NCBI GenBank assembly: GCA_023433515.1
Contig: JAEZCN010000198.1
Coordinates: 1 to 12,894, forward strand
Origin: Pseudomonadota bacterium
Lineage (GTDB): Bacteria > Pseudomonadota > Gammaproteobacteria > Steroidobacterales > Steroidobacteraceae
Length of the DNA: 12,894 bases
Reading direction: 5' to 3'
The notes beneath the pieces are model-generated. The model was not told where the DNA came from, did no database searches, and saw nothing but the letters and a program-made list of their open reading frames with translations. Position 1 is the stretch's first letter; each line of letters starts with the position of its first letter. The position numbers were made by a program, and so were the translations under genes. This document shows positions 12,257 to 12,894 of the stretch, piece by piece.

Positions 12257-12894
12257 CTACGCGGGGGTCACCAACGGACGTCGCGTCAAGGGCTGCAGCT
12301 TGAAATACGTGAGCGACCGCCACAGCCACTCGAACGGCCCCATCGTGAAATGCCTGAGCCACGCGCGCGAGAAGAACACCTGGAACACGCAGCACAGCAG
12401 CCCCACCAGCACACCGAGTCCCACGCCGAGCTGGCCGATCAGACCGAACCCCACGCCATAGAACACGATGACGCCGAACAGCGTCTGCATGAGGTAGGTA
12501 GTGAGGCCCATGCGGCCCATCGGAAACAGTGCCGGCAGCGGACCGCGATCGGGTGCGCGCCAGTAGAGCAGCGACACTCCCGCGATCAGGAACGCGGACA
12601 GCGACGCGTTCTGCAGGCTGGCGACGAAAACCGGGAAGGCATTGTTACCCGAGGTGGCCATGGAGGGATCGACCGGGAACAGCAGCACCATGATCGAGCC
12701 GACCAGCGCGACCGCTCCACCCACCGTGAGGATACGACGCATGCGAGCGCGATTCTCAGGCGTATCCACGAACAGCCCGGCGCGCCACGCGCACATTCCC
12801 AGCATGAAACATGCGAACGTGATCCACAGGCGGCCGCTGATGACCACGTATCCGAACTTCATCAGGGCTCCGAAGCCGGCATTCGCCTGCATGA
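12257..12894 (-). CDS. DUF418-type membrane protein, C-terminal part (cut by window edge)
   Basis: At least 211 residues of a polytopic inner-membrane protein whose N-terminal part lies beyond the right edge; the frame is open to the end of the window, so the methionine at 12892 need not be the start. About five hydrophobic segments are visible (for example VVISGRLWITFACFMLGMCA, ILTVGGAVALVGSIMVLLF, LSAFLIAGVSLLYW, TYLMQTLFGVIVFYGVGFGL, and LGVGLGVLVGLLCCVFQVFF). The final block, FSRAWLRHFTMGPFEWLWRS plus LTY, is the typical ending of DUF418 proteins such as E. coli YeiB, where GPxEWLWR is strongly conserved. Such proteins are usually near 400 residues, so roughly half is present. Function is unknown; a relation to membrane acyltransferase-like proteins has been suggested for the family. 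It ends 88 bases before the secreted CSC protein, on the same strand. Confidence 0.88.
   Translation of the reverse strand, partial: MQANAGFGALMKFGYVVISGRLWITFACFMLGMCAWRAGLFVDTPENRARMRRILTVGGAVALVGSIMVLLFPVDPSMATSGNNAFPVFVASLQNASLSAFLIAGVSLLYWRAPDRGPLPALFPMGRMGLTTYLMQTLFGVIVFYGVGFGLIGQLGVGLGVLVGLLCCVFQVFFSRAWLRHFTMGPFEWLWRSLTYFKLQPLTRRPLVTPA

Overview
The window reads as a chromosomal stretch from a GC-rich gammaproteobacterium. The left edge carries the C-terminus of a housekeeping RpoD that closely follows the gammaproteobacterial sequence. A long Lhr helicase, an MddA/NnrU-type methyltransferase, a winged-helix/TPR regulator and many compact two- to four-gene arrangements are typical of soil or freshwater Xanthomonadales, Nevskiales or Steroidobacter-like bacteria. 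That placement is inference from general resemblance, not a phylogeny. I see no transposase, integrase, tRNA, rRNA, CRISPR array or phage gene.

Layout, left to right. (1) 1-218: end of rpoD on +, followed by a REP-like hairpin and a strong terminator that also serves the convergent gene. (2) 316-681: small two-helix membrane protein with a C-terminal zinc ribbon (-). (3) 903-1679: integral-membrane methyltransferase of the MddA/NnrU family (-), with its own intrinsic terminator. (4) 1825-3068: a tightly packed four-gene minus-strand cluster, in transcription order an RNA-recognition-motif protein, an unknown 125-aa protein, a 60-aa basic/acidic small protein and a 133-aa cysteine-containing protein. 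Gaps are 6 nt, 3 nt and a 4-nt overlap, so this is almost certainly one operon. (5) 3316-6222: a SAM-dependent methyltransferase (-) divergent from a 676-aa winged-helix/TolB-N-like/TPR regulator (+), with only 45 bp between the start codons. (6) 6346-6702: small secreted protein of unknown function (+). (7) 6896-11182: a 1428-aa Lhr-type superfamily 2 helicase (-). (8) 11290-12168: exported protein whose predicted mature N-terminus is Cys-Ser-Cys, as in TIMP/NTR-fold proteins (-). (9) 12257 to the right edge: C-terminal part of a DUF418-type membrane protein (-), cut by the window.

Coding density is high and no gap without a gene exceeds 300 bases. The longest gaps (219-315, 682-902, 3069-3315, 6703-6895) hold hairpins, terminators or upstream regions, described below; 11183-11289 upstream of the helicase holds nothing I can name. 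The high GC content produces many long out-of-frame open frames, especially inside the regulator and the helicase; I treat these as shadows.

No classical defence island or biosynthetic cluster is visible. The three places most likely to hold undescribed biology are the RRM operon, the divergent methyltransferase/regulator pair, and the secreted CSC-type protein.
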